Source: Dictyobacter formicarum
Lineage (GTDB): Bacteria > Chloroflexota > Ktedonobacteria > Ktedonobacterales > Ktedonobacteraceae
Assembly: GCF_016587435.1 (NCBI RefSeq)
Contig: NZ_BNJJ01000024.1
Span: 69,886 to 133,885 of the forward strand
Length of the DNA stretch: 64,000 bases
Direction: 5' to 3'
Shown here piece by piece: positions 26,223-34,951 of the stretch. The position numbers were made by a program, and so were the translations under genes. Every line of letters starts with the position of its first letter. Position 1 is the stretch's first letter. Under the pieces are notes generated by a model that worked only from the letters and a program-made list of their open reading frames with translations, was not told the origin of the DNA and did not search any database.

Positions 26223-26645
26223 TTACCAGCGCGCATCGGCCTGCGCTTGCGGCGAATCACTAACGATTTGCATAAGCTCAATGGCATTTCCATCTGGATC
26301 GTTGAGCCAGTATTGCAAATTATGGTCCATACCCCTGATGGCCTCGCCAGTAATCTCTACGCCCCTGCCTTTAAGTTGCTGCAATGTGGCGGCCATATCG
26401 TCCACCAGCAAGCAAAAGTGATTGTAACCAACGTTTTGACCACGCGGCCGATTCTCACCGGCGCCGCCAGGAAATAGCTCAATAAAATTGCCTGGGGAAA
26501 CCTGAATATAAACAATCCAGGGCGATGGGGTACCTTCTCGATCAAGCCTGAATGCCTCTCTGAAACCTAATTTCTGGCAGTAAAAATCAAGAGATTTCGC
26601 CAGGTCAGAAATGTAAAAAGCGACATGTCCAATACCAGTAATCAT
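26223..26645 (-). CDS. VOC-family protein (glyoxalase/bleomycin-resistance type)
   Basis: 140 residues from the chosen ATG. The single-chain pair of beta-alpha-beta-beta-beta modules is clear: ITGIGHVAFYISDLAKSLDFY at the start, then NHFCLLVDDMAATLQQL and YWLNDPDGNAIELMQI at the end. The His of GHVAF, the His of NHFCL and the Glu of AIELM are the expected metal ligands, as in lactoylglutathione-lyase-type enzymes. AAAGGA lies upstream of 26645; the longer frame adds 18 residues without homology. The substrate is unknown. Confidence 0.88.
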   Translation of the reverse strand: MITGIGHVAFYISDLAKSLDFYCQKLGFREAFRLDREGTPSPWIVYIQVSPGNFIELFPGGAGENRPRGQNVGYNHFCLLVDDMAATLQQLKGRGVEITGEAIRGMDHNLQYWLNDPDGNAIELMQIVSDSPQAQADARW

Positions 26646-26991
26646 TACCACGATCCTTTCTAATCCATATGAATATACTCTTTTATATGAGTTGAACACG
26701 AAAAAAAGTTCTTGTCAAGCAATTTACCACTTATTTATACCCATTATTTGGAGTAAAATCAATAAATTAATCATATTTATCGCCTATCTTCATGATAATG
26801 AATCTTCCTCGATATTGACGCCAGTCCACAGTTTAGGGCATATCACATATATATGGGAATATAAACAAAGAAGGAAATGTTTGTATAAGAGTAAGACAAA
26901 TCGGGAAATTTAAAAAGGACAATGTCTGAGTATTTGTGTGCTCTTCAACAGGCTTGTCTCTCCCTTATGAAAAATCAGAAGGACCAGACTT
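26646..26991. other. AT-rich divergent intergenic region
   Basis: About 345 nt upstream of both the VOC and the aldo/keto reductase genes. A short open frame at 26692-26913 has no ribosome binding site and looks random. Promoters for both genes presumably lie here; I see no consensus strong enough to mark. Confidence 0.4.
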
Positions 26992-27825
26992 TTGACTAAT
27001 ATTCAACATATCACTGATACGACGAAACTTAATAACGGCGTTCAGATGCCATGGCTTGGCTTTGGTGTTTTTCAAACGAAAGAAGGCGACGAGGTCATCA
27101 ATGCGGTTCGCGATGCTCTGGAAACTGGCTATCGCTCAATTGATACGGCCGCCGCGTATGGCAATGAGACTGGTGTGGGGACAGCCATTAAACAGAGTGG
27201 CGTGTCACGCGGTGATCTTTTTGTGACGACGAAGGTATGGAACTCTAATCAGGGCTATGATTCGACGTTGCGCGCTTTTGACGAGAGCCGCAAGAAGCTG
27301 GGTCTTGATGTCATCGACCTGTATTTGATCCACTGGCCGGTCAAGGGCAAATATAAAGATACCTGGAAGGCCATGGAGAGATTGTATCGCGATGGGAGCG
27401 TACGTGCTATTGGCGTCAGTAACTTCCATGTCCATCATCTCAATGACCTGCTGCAGAACAGCGAAGTAGTGCCAGCCGTCAACCAGATCGAGCTGCATCC
27501 GTTGCTCAGTCAAACTGAACTGCGCAGTTTCTGCCAGCAAAAAGGTATCCAGGTTGAAGCCTGGAGTCCACTGATTCGGGGTAGGCAAGATATTTCTCTG
27601 CTGAAAGAGCTTGCCGATAAGTATCACAAATCGCCAGCACAGATCATCCTGCGCTGGGATCTGCAGCATGGCATCGTAACCATTCCGAAATCGATCCATA
27701 CCGAGCGCATCCGCGAAAATGCGAGTGTGTTTGATTTCACGCTCTCCGATGAAGACATGCAGCGCCTGGATGGTTTGAACCGCAATGAGCGCACCGGCGC
27801 CGATCCAGACAACTTCAATTTCTAA
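26992..27825 (+). CDS. Aldo/keto reductase (AKR5-like)
   Basis: 277 residues. The catalytic tetrad is visible: Asp and Tyr in SIDTAAAYGNE, Lys in TTKVWN and His in LYLIHWP. NADPH-binding blocks are GVSNFHVHHL and the C-terminal IPKSIHTERIREN. It resembles 2,5-diketo-gluconate reductase-type enzymes that reduce sugars, ketones or methylglyoxal. The start is TTG, preceded by AGAAGGA about 9 nt upstream; the nearby ATG is out of frame and stops at once. It is monocistronic with a strong terminator. Confidence 0.93.
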   Translation: MTNIQHITDTTKLNNGVQMPWLGFGVFQTKEGDEVINAVRDALETGYRSIDTAAAYGNETGVGTAIKQSGVSRGDLFVTTKVWNSNQGYDSTLRAFDESRKKLGLDVIDLYLIHWPVKGKYKDTWKAMERLYRDGSVRAIGVSNFHVHHLNDLLQNSEVVPAVNQIELHPLLSQTELRSFCQQKGIQVEAWSPLIRGRQDISLLKELADKYHKSPAQIILRWDLQHGIVTIPKSIHTERIRENASVFDFTLSDEDMQRLDGLNRNERTGADPDNFNF

Positions 27826-27847
27826 ACCTATTCTGATCTGGATCAGC

Positions 27848-27885
27848 AAAGCCCCCTCCAATGAATGGATTGGAGGGGGCTTTTT
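27848..27885 (+). terminator. Strong intrinsic terminator after the aldo/keto reductase
   Basis: A 15-bp GC-rich stem (27848-27862 with 27869-27883, 6-nt loop) ending in a run of five T. It lies 22 nt after the stop. Confidence 0.92.
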
Positions 27886-27968
27886 GTGATCTGACGAGGT
27901 TGCTGAGAAGTAGCCTGGGGAACACTCGGCGACGATTTTCTCATTGCCCCGACTGGCATACTAAGAAG

Positions 27969-29207
27969 CTATATGATGTCCTGCTTTTTGGCCCGCACTA
28001 CTTGTGCAGGCAACCTCCGTTCAAGCCAGAGCAGACTCATTCCTGACGCGGATACCAATCCTGCCAGGAAGAACCAGGGCAGAGCTGGAGTCACCACGTA
28101 GAGGTTCGAAAACAGGGCCGGGGTCAATGCGCTGGCGACTCCCCACGAGAACTCATACATAGCCAGGTAGCGTCCACGAAGGGCCACAGGACCCAGGTCG
28201 GCAACCAGTGAACTTGCGGTTGGGCCATACAATATGGATGCCAATGTATGGATAGAAACAACAAGAAACAGGTAAGGAATCACCAGGAAAACAGGGATGA
28301 TCAGCGCCAGGGCAAAGCAACCGCACGATATACACCACGCAAGAGCGGCCGCCCCGAGGGCTCTGGTACGACGGAATGGCTCCATAAGGCGAACAACGAG
28401 CGTTTGACAGCCGATTATCAGCAGCGAATTGAGCATCAAAGCAGGACCAGGTACCCAGCCGGGAGCATGAACAGCTTCGGTCACGTAGACCGGAAAGGCC
28501 GTTCCCAGCATCATTGAGCATAGGGGAAAGGAAATGTTGCTGATCAAAAAGATGATGAACAGGCGATTCTGTAAAATGGTTGTATATGGTACCATTGCTA
28601 CCTGCTCATGGTGCCTCTGTCCTGGCTCTGACAAACGCAGCAAAAGACAGCCCGCCACCAGGTAACAGAGAGCACTGCTCCCGATCAGCATGCGATAAAT
28701 GTCTGGATTATTCGTTGCCAGGACAAGGCCCGCCAGCAAGCCGCCAATCCCCAGACCAACATTGCGTATGACCCCGACAAGTCCGAACCAACGATCCAGC
28801 TCATGAGGAGAGGCCATATCGACGATGAGTGATGCGCTGGCCGCGAAAAAGATTCTGCCACCCGCCGTTACCAGAAAAGCCATCCCAAACAAGACGGGAA
28901 CCGTATGCACAAAGAGGTAGCCGAGAAATCCGATCGCCTGGATAAGCTGGCTGATAGCGGTTATACGTCGGGCGCCAAAACGATCTACCAGACTCCCTGT
29001 AATCAATGACACCGGCAGTGCGCAGACGGTAGCGATAGTCAGAGCCAGCCCGATGACGGGCAAGGGAAAGTTGGCCGTGACCTGGAAATAGAGAATTGAG
29101 AGAGGGAGAAACAATCCCGCTCCGAACGCGTCGATGATCAATACAAGCAGAAAACCGTATCTTCCTTGTGTCTCTGGAAAACCAAAATGGTCCTTCCATT
29201 TGTTCAT
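27969..29207 (-). CDS. MFS-family exporter (12 transmembrane segments)
   Basis: 412 residues, strongly hydrophobic, with about 12 predicted membrane helices. The MFS loop-2/3 motif appears as GSLVDRFGARRITAISQ, and the second half opens after a charged loop (LSEPGQRHHEQVAM). It resembles the drug or sugar efflux group of the major facilitator superfamily; the substrate is not readable. AGGAGGAT precedes the ATG at 29207. The longer frame runs back through a terminator-like hairpin (29224-29273) and is rejected. The gene is probably controlled by that hairpin. Confidence 0.9.
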   Translation of the reverse strand: MNKWKDHFGFPETQGRYGFLLVLIIDAFGAGLFLPLSILYFQVTANFPLPVIGLALTIATVCALPVSLITGSLVDRFGARRITAISQLIQAIGFLGYLFVHTVPVLFGMAFLVTAGGRIFFAASASLIVDMASPHELDRWFGLVGVIRNVGLGIGGLLAGLVLATNNPDIYRMLIGSSALCYLVAGCLLLRLSEPGQRHHEQVAMVPYTTILQNRLFIIFLISNISFPLCSMMLGTAFPVYVTEAVHAPGWVPGPALMLNSLLIIGCQTLVVRLMEPFRRTRALGAAALAWCISCGCFALALIIPVFLVIPYLFLVVSIHTLASILYGPTASSLVADLGPVALRGRYLAMYEFSWGVASALTPALFSNLYVVTPALPWFFLAGLVSASGMSLLWLERRLPAQVVRAKKQDII

Positions 29208-29223
29208 AGATCCTCCTACAAAC

Positions 29224-29273
29224 AAAAAAAGAGGAGCTGGCAGCATACCTTTTCGGCAGCTTGCCAGCTCCTC
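29224..29273 (-). promoter_or_regulatory. Terminator-like leader hairpin (attenuator candidate) before the MFS gene
   Basis: On the minus strand GAGGAGCTGGCA (29273-29262) pairs with TGCCAGCTCCTC (29242-29231) and is followed by seven T (29230-29224). This is a textbook intrinsic terminator, but it ends only about 7 nt before the MFS ribosome binding site and no minus-strand gene lies upstream for about 400 nt. A -10-like TATTTT sits just ahead of the stem. The simplest reading is conditional attenuation of the exporter gene. Confidence 0.6.
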
Positions 29274-29667
29274 TTCTCTAAAAATAGCACCCCGCAAATG
29301 GATGCAATTGCTTAGATTTCACATGCTTCCCGCGTCATATGTCGCCTTAAGAAGCCAGAGAAAAGGGGTACAATTACCCACAAGGGAGACGCGCTATAAA
29401 ACATCGGGCGCCACAGATTTGCTTTACACAGCGCCCTGCGTATGGAAACGTCTCTCGGCTGGAAGTTACAATAGAAACTCTTTTCGTTATCATAATCAAG
29501 AGATCTGCTCAATTATAACATAGTGAGTGAGTCTCGGCCACCTCTTAAATAGCAAGCCATCGTGGTAAGGAACGGGGTCAATGGATCTCTTATCCCCTTC
29601 TCATGGTCGCGCCTGCAAACATTTGAATGGCACCCACCAGGTAAGTAATATCAGTACAGAGACATCT
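29274..29667. other. Intergenic stretch between the MFS leader and the GH42 gene
   Basis: About 390 nt with no supported gene. Small open frames here lack ribosome binding sites. It could hold the MFS promoter and the end of the GH42 transcript. A 14-base match to 8569-8582 (ATGGTCGCGCCTGC) occurs at 29604. Confidence 0.35.
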
Positions 29668-31716
29668 TCATTGGTATACAGGAATGAGAATTGCGACTCC
29701 GAGGGCGGGCAGTTGTATTACCTGTTCATATATGTATTGGGTAAGCACGTCGCGCATAGGTTCTGACAGCGTAATGCACTGCGCCTCTTGCAGATGGTTG
29801 AGTAAGAAGTAGGCAACCATTTTTCCTTCGCGGCGCGTGACTTCAACCCCTCGGGGAACCTGCAGCGGCGCGGTCAGTCCCAGGCGGCTCTGCAACATTT
29901 TCATCAGCGCATCTACTCCGGCAGCATCTGGGCGGGTCGCCACATAAAATGCCTGGCCCAGGCCATAATGATACTCGGTAATCGCTGGTCGGCCAGCATA
30001 GAAATCTTGTCCAAAGATGGCTATTGCCTGCGCCCCCTCCAGTTGCACGATGTCGCACCAGTGCTCACAATTATAGGTGCCGCTCCAATCGTCTGTCTCT
30101 TGCAGGCAGAACAGGGTATTCGTCTTTCCTGCGGGTAGCGGATCAAACTCTTCGACCCAGATGCCCAGGGTGCGCCGTAATGGCCCAGGGAATCCACCCA
30201 ACCAGGCACGATGGCTCTCATCGACCATGCCGCTGAAGTAGGTGGTCAGAAAGGTGCCTCCCTCCTTGACATACTGCTCAATGGCCGCGCCCTGTTCCTC
30301 GCTCACCATGGTAAAAAGGGGCGCGATCACCAGTTGATAGTTATCCAGTGGCTGATCGGGAGATATGATATCAACGGCAATGTTACGTTTCCATAATGCC
30401 CTGTAGTAATGCTGCAGTTCCGCGATATAGTTGAAGTGGCGGCTAGGTGTGTGTCGATTTTCTACTGCCCACCAGTTGGGCCAGCTCATCATCAGTGCCA
30501 CACGCGCCTGCATATGTGTCTCCAACAAAGCAGGCTCCAGCAGCTTGAGTTCCGCGCCCAGAGCGGCAACTTCTTGAAAAATGCGCGTCTGTTCGTGTCC
30601 GGCATGACCTACGATGGCGCCATGATACATTTCTCTGCCGCCCCGCGCCTGGCGCCATTGAAAAAACATGACGGAGTTCGATCCGTGCGCCAGCGCCTGG
30701 TAACTCTGCAGGCGCATCACTCCCGGACGCTTGAGCGGATTCTCCTGATGCCACTGCACCTGGCTGGGCGTTTGCTCCAGCAATAGCCAGGGCTGCTTCT
30801 GCTTCAGGCTACGCATAAAATCATAATGAAAAGCGGCCACATCGGGGGTGGCATTGTAACGGGGATAAGAATCCCAGCTGATGATATCCTGATGCTGCGC
30901 CCAGCTAAAATAGTCGATATGACGCGTCAGGCCGTGGAAATTGGTCATCACTGGCACATGCGGCGTTACATCGCGCAATATAGCGACTTCCCCTAGATAT
31001 CCTTCGAGATTCATGTCCGACAAGAAATGTTGATAGTCAATCTGTAGGGCTGGCAGGCTATGCTCGCCAATACTACTGGGAGGCTGCACCTGCTCCCAGG
31101 CGGTGTAAGTACGGCTCCAGATAGAGGTAATCCAGTGGCGATTGAGCTCATCCAGGCGACCATAACGCTGCTGCAGCCAGCCGCGAAAGCGCATAGCACA
31201 GTGATCGCAATAACAGGCAGGACCATATTCGTTGCTGACATGCCAGAGTAGCAGGGCACGATGGTCGCGATAGCGCTCAGCCAGCCTGCGCACTAAATCC
31301 TGCCCGAGCCGACGAAAGTGCTCGTTGGTGGGACAATAGTTGAGCCGTACGCCAGGCTTATGCCGGACCCCTGTCTCGTCTACTGGTAAAACATCTGGAT
31401 AGGCCACCGATAGCCAGGCTGGCTGGGCCGCCGTTGCGGTTCCCAGACAGGCAAAGATCTGCTGCTCCGCCAGTAGTTCGAGGATGTCATCTAACCACTC
31501 AAAGGTAAAGTGATCTTCCGCCGGCTGCAGCGCCGCCCAGCTGAAGATGCCCAGCGAAACCAGGTTCACGCCAGCCTTGCGCATCAGGCGCACATCCTCC
31601 TGCCAGATCTCGCGCCAATTCTTATCCACCATCCATTGCTCAGGATTGTAGTCGCCCCCATAAAAAACAGCGGGAAACTTGAGCTTGCTCCCTCGCTGCA
31701 CAGATTGGTACATCAT
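29668..31716 (-). CDS. GH42 beta-galactosidase
   Basis: 682 residues, typical of GH42. The N-terminal YGGDYNPEQW is the family's hallmark. The acid/base is E163 in SNEYGPACYCDHC, where the clustered Cys residues bind the structural zinc; the nucleophile is E314 in LLLEQTPSQVQW. The trimerisation domain (DNYQLVIAPLFTMV, then EQYVKEGGTFLTTYFSG) and a small C-terminal beta domain follow. No signal peptide is present, so it acts in the cytoplasm on imported galactosides, perhaps products of the secreted GH30 enzyme. GGAGGG lies about 8 nt before the ATG at 31716; an ATG one codon later is equally possible. Confidence 0.95.
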   Translation of the reverse strand: MMYQSVQRGSKLKFPAVFYGGDYNPEQWMVDKNWREIWQEDVRLMRKAGVNLVSLGIFSWAALQPAEDHFTFEWLDDILELLAEQQIFACLGTATAAQPAWLSVAYPDVLPVDETGVRHKPGVRLNYCPTNEHFRRLGQDLVRRLAERYRDHRALLLWHVSNEYGPACYCDHCAMRFRGWLQQRYGRLDELNRHWITSIWSRTYTAWEQVQPPSSIGEHSLPALQIDYQHFLSDMNLEGYLGEVAILRDVTPHVPVMTNFHGLTRHIDYFSWAQHQDIISWDSYPRYNATPDVAAFHYDFMRSLKQKQPWLLLEQTPSQVQWHQENPLKRPGVMRLQSYQALAHGSNSVMFFQWRQARGGREMYHGAIVGHAGHEQTRIFQEVAALGAELKLLEPALLETHMQARVALMMSWPNWWAVENRHTPSRHFNYIAELQHYYRALWKRNIAVDIISPDQPLDNYQLVIAPLFTMVSEEQGAAIEQYVKEGGTFLTTYFSGMVDESHRAWLGGFPGPLRRTLGIWVEEFDPLPAGKTNTLFCLQETDDWSGTYNCEHWCDIVQLEGAQAIAIFGQDFYAGRPAITEYHYGLGQAFYVATRPDAAGVDALMKMLQSRLGLTAPLQVPRGVEVTRREGKMVAYFLLNHLQEAQCITLSEPMRDVLTQYIYEQVIQLPALGVAILIPVYQ

Positions 31717-32247
31717 ATCTCCACCCTCCAACATATCCACTGATCCGCGTCGCGCACGCATCTATACTGCCATTTCTATAGTTGATAGCCGTCACACATA
31801 GTATTTTTTTTAGTATAAGCTGCAAATACAAACCTTAAACAGATCTCGCGCATACTCAAGTCTACACAATCTCAGAGCCATCTCCGCTCTTTTCAACCAA
31901 AAAACGGCATGGTATGTGTGCATAAAAACGTACAAGAAACCCGAGACCCATAGGTTCGGACCTTGCGTCCGATTTCTCCCTCCACACACGTAACGTTCCC
32001 TCGTAGATTCAAACCTCGCGTCCGATTTCTTCCCCCACGCACGTAACACGCCCTGCCAGATATGATCTTCGAGGAGAAAAGCTAGATACACGAAATGTAT
32101 TGTCCACAAAAAGGCCTTGTCTCTATCAGCTGGCAAAAGATAAAATGGCCTTATACTTGAGAACTTCTTGTTTGGCTAGCGGCTCAATGGGCATACAGAA
32201 ACTCGTGGAGGCGTGGCAAACATAATAATAAACAGTAAAGGTTCATT
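31717..32247. other. Intergenic stretch, no gene
   Basis: About 530 nt separating divergent genes. It contains a 53-bp tandem repeat (listed separately) and otherwise no open frame with a ribosome binding site. The GH42 and DUF2785 promoters should lie at the two ends. Confidence 0.5.
31949..32054. repeat. 53-bp tandem repeat carrying two copies of the dispersed hairpin element
   Basis: 31949-32001 and 32002-32054 are direct tandem copies of exactly 53 bp, about 80% identical. The first contains the hairpin TCGGAC (31956-31961), CTTGC, GTCCGA (31967-31972), related by compensatory changes to copies at 24333 and 54809. The second copy has lost pairing in its left arm. Confidence 0.7.
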
Positions 32248-33156
32248 ATGGACAAATTATTCTGGGGCTCGATTGCGCGTAACCATTTTCAGGTTCCGGC
32301 TGGCTATAGCGTTGAGCAGCTAACGCCGGAATTGTTGCATCGGCTGGGCGAGCCCGATCCCGAGTTGCGCGACTACTATATCTATTCAACCCTCGAAAAT
32401 TGGATTCAAGAAGGCTTCTATAATCATGCAGCGCTGCGTTCTATGATTATGCAGTTGGCAGAGAATATGCGGCACGAGTTAGGTACGCAGGGAGACGATA
32501 CGGTACTGCTGCGCTCATTTTCTGCCCTGACCCTCTCCGATGTTCTCAAATACGATAATAAGCATCCTTTTCTGGCCAGAAGTGAAGTCCACGGCATTCT
32601 GGAGCAGGCCATCGATTATCTGGTAAGCGAGCAGGATTTGCGCGGTTATGTCACCGGTAAAGGTTGGCTGCACGCGCTGGCCCATGCCGGGGATCTCCTG
32701 GGGGTGCTCGCCCGCAACCGCCATATCGGGGATGTCGAGCTCAAGCGTATGATGGCCGCCATTGCGGAACGGGTGACGCTGCCAACCGATTATAGCTATA
32801 TGACATTGGAGGAGGAGCGCCTGGCTCTGGTCGTGATTGCGGCTCTGACGCGCGATATCCTCTCTCCGACCTTCTGGCCCTGGTGGGGCAGGCAAATGGC
32901 TCAGGTAGAAGAACGCATGCGCTGGGAAGATACCGTGCGCTTTGCGCAGCCTCCCGATATCTGTGCCTACCATAATACAAAATTATTCTTGCATAGCCTG
33001 TACTTTCAACTGACTATCACTGGCTATAAAATGCGCGGTACGCAGGAGTTGGTCGAAACGATCAGGCAAACCCTGAATCGGCTTGATCCAGGCTTCTTCT
33101 CGGCAGATGTCATTAAGATCCTTGATGCAGATATCCACACCGAGGACTTAACATAG
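32248..33156 (+). CDS. DUF2785 protein
   Basis: 302 residues, helical throughout. The block GKGWLHALAHAGDLLGVLARN is the conserved centre of the DUF2785 family, whose function is unknown; the upstream RDYYIYSTLENWIQEGFY and downstream ICAYHNTKLFLHSLYFQL are also family-like. There is no signal peptide or membrane segment. A weak AAAGG lies before the ATG. It is monocistronic. The helical repeat nature suggests a binding or scaffold role, which is inference only. Confidence 0.85.
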   Translation: MDKLFWGSIARNHFQVPAGYSVEQLTPELLHRLGEPDPELRDYYIYSTLENWIQEGFYNHAALRSMIMQLAENMRHELGTQGDDTVLLRSFSALTLSDVLKYDNKHPFLARSEVHGILEQAIDYLVSEQDLRGYVTGKGWLHALAHAGDLLGVLARNRHIGDVELKRMMAAIAERVTLPTDYSYMTLEEERLALVVIAALTRDILSPTFWPWWGRQMAQVEERMRWEDTVRFAQPPDICAYHNTKLFLHSLYFQLTITGYKMRGTQELVETIRQTLNRLDPGFFSADVIKILDADIHTEDLT

Positions 33157-33220
33157 CCGTTCAAAAATTTTTTCGCTCTTTACAACTCTTGCAATAAGCG
33201 TTACTATAAGAGAAACAATC

Positions 33221-33254
33221 TATGTTGACAAAATCAATCAACTTTGTCGACATA
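33221..33254. promoter_or_regulatory. Imperfect 12-bp inverted repeat upstream of the amidohydrolase-ABC operon
   Basis: TATGTTGACAAA (33221-33232) and TTTGTCGACATA (33243-33254) match in 11 of 12 positions across a 10-nt spacer. It could be an operator for the downstream operon or the terminator of the DUF2785 gene; there is no T-tract, favouring an operator. Confidence 0.4.
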
Positions 33255-33410
33255 AGAGGATTGCCCTTACATTAATGGTTGTCCTCTGTTTATCGTTTAT
33301 GTATGGACAACTAGACGAGTAGAAGACGTTTCACGCTCCTGATGATGTCAAAGGGCAGTTGTGGGGTACAATAAAGGAGTGAAGGTACTTTGAGTGAAAG
33401 GATGCGAGTA

Positions 33411-34502
33411 ATGACGACAACTGATACCTCTAACCGTCAGTCTACTGGTGGATCGAAGTACACAGGTCCAATTATCGATACCGACATACATGAGACGTTT
33501 ACTAAATGGACCGACCTGGTACCATATTTGAAGGAGCCGTGGCGCGGTTTGATTACCAATGGTGCCTGGCAGGGCACAGGTAATCCTCATGTACACTGGG
33601 CCAGCCATGGTGTGAACCGTGGCGACTCTCAACCCGCTGATGGCTCTCCGGCTGGCTCAAACTATGAGTTGCTGCGTAAGCAGGTGCTGGACCTCTATCC
33701 AATCAAGCATGCTATCTTAACTGGACAATTTATGCCGGCGGTAATGCCGATGCAGTTTGAGTTCGCGACCGCGCTGGCCAATGCCTATAATAATTTTGTG
33801 ATTGATCATTGGCTGGCTCTAGATCCTCGCCTTTGTGCCAGTATTCAGCTGGCTCCTCAAGATCCCCAGGCAGCCGCCCGCGAGATCGATCGTCTGGGTC
33901 CCGATCCTCGCTTTGTGCAGATCTTACTGCCTATCGGACAGTGGTCCTATGGCGATCCTTTCTATCATCCGATCTTTGAAGCGGCTGCCCGCCATAATCT
34001 GGTGGTGGCATTCCATCACACGGGAGCTGTGGAAAGCGCTCTCGGTAAGGGCCGCTATTATATCGAGTGGCACATCAATGTGCCGCAGGGAGCCATGGCA
34101 ACCCTGACCAGCCTGGTCGTCAATGGTGTCTTTGATAAGTTCCCCACGCTGCGCTTCTGTGTTCTGGAAAGCGGCTATAGCTGGCTGCCTCATCTGCTCT
34201 GGCGCATGGACCAGAATTATCGCTCACTCCATCTGGAGGTACCCTGGGTCAAACAACTTCCCTCTAAATATATTCGTGAGCGCGTGAAATTCTCGACGCA
34301 GCCAACTGAGGATACCAGTGTGGAAAACTGGCTGCGCCTGCATGAGATGCTGGAAACCGATAAGCTGCTGGTCTTCGCCACCGATTATCCCCACTGGGAC
34401 TTCGATTCGCCTGAGGAGTCTGTGCCGCGTGGCCTTCCTGCTGATTTACGGCAGAAGATTTTCTACGATAATGCGCGCGAGCTCTTTGGATTTGAGGACT
34501 AG
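33411..34502 (+). CDS. Amidohydrolase-2 family metal-dependent hydrolase (COG2159-like)
   Basis: 363 residues. The family's usual N-terminal metal motif appears as IIDTDIHETF (Asp-x-His), followed by LAPQDPQAAAREIDRLG, VAFHHTGAVESALG and the catalytic-Asp region VFATDYPHWDFDSPE. Such TIM-barrel enzymes decarboxylate or hydrolyse cyclic and aromatic acids. AAAGGA lies 8 nt before the ATG at 33411; a TTG at 33390 with AAAGGAG upstream is an alternative. It is the first gene of a unit with a Rieske ferredoxin and an ABC importer, suggesting a catabolic route for an imported compound. Confidence 0.88.
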   Translation: MTTTDTSNRQSTGGSKYTGPIIDTDIHETFTKWTDLVPYLKEPWRGLITNGAWQGTGNPHVHWASHGVNRGDSQPADGSPAGSNYELLRKQVLDLYPIKHAILTGQFMPAVMPMQFEFATALANAYNNFVIDHWLALDPRLCASIQLAPQDPQAAAREIDRLGPDPRFVQILLPIGQWSYGDPFYHPIFEAAARHNLVVAFHHTGAVESALGKGRYYIEWHINVPQGAMATLTSLVVNGVFDKFPTLRFCVLESGYSWLPHLLWRMDQNYRSLHLEVPWVKQLPSKYIRERVKFSTQPTEDTSVENWLRLHEMLETDKLLVFATDYPHWDFDSPEESVPRGLPADLRQKIFYDNARELFGFED

Positions 34503-34520
34503 AAGGGAGTTTCAGAGAAG

Positions 34521-34877
34521 ATGCAGTATCATGTTTGCCACGAAACAGATGTTCCGCGTGGTGAGAAACGCAGCTATACCGTCAAAAATATTCCAGTTGT
34601 GGTGGTCCATAGTGAGCATGATGAGTTTTATGCCATCTATGGTATCTGCCCCCACCAGCGTAGCCCTCTTGGCGAGGGCACACTGGTGGGCCTGACTGAG
34701 GCTACGCAGCCGGGCGAGGAATTCGCCATTGTGCGCAAGGGCGAGATTATTCGCTGCCCATGGCATGGCTTTGGCTTCGATGTCAAAACGGGCGCCTGCC
34801 TGACCGAGCCAGATAAGTTCCGTGTGCGCACTTACCCCATTAAGGTCGATAATCACGAAATCTATCTGGAGATTTAA
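34521..34877 (+). CDS. Rieske [2Fe-2S] ferredoxin-like protein
   Basis: 118 residues. The cluster ligands are CPH (in IYGICPHQRSPLGEG) and CPWHGFGFD, the standard Cys-x-His ... Cys-x-x-His Rieske pair. It has no oxygenase domain, so it is a soluble electron carrier or an oxygenase partner. It starts 18 nt after the amidohydrolase stop and is therefore in the same transcript. A 32-residue insert between the two motifs (TLVGLTEATQPGEEFAIVRK) is longer than in minimal ferredoxins. Confidence 0.93.
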   Translation: MQYHVCHETDVPRGEKRSYTVKNIPVVVVHSEHDEFYAIYGICPHQRSPLGEGTLVGLTEATQPGEEFAIVRKGEIIRCPWHGFGFDVKTGACLTEPDKFRVRTYPIKVDNHEIYLEI

Positions 34878-34951
34878 TCATCTCTTTCATTTCTTTATTA
34901 TTTCTCTGGCAGCCAGAATGCCCTGGCGCAAGGAAAGGTGGATATCTTTTT

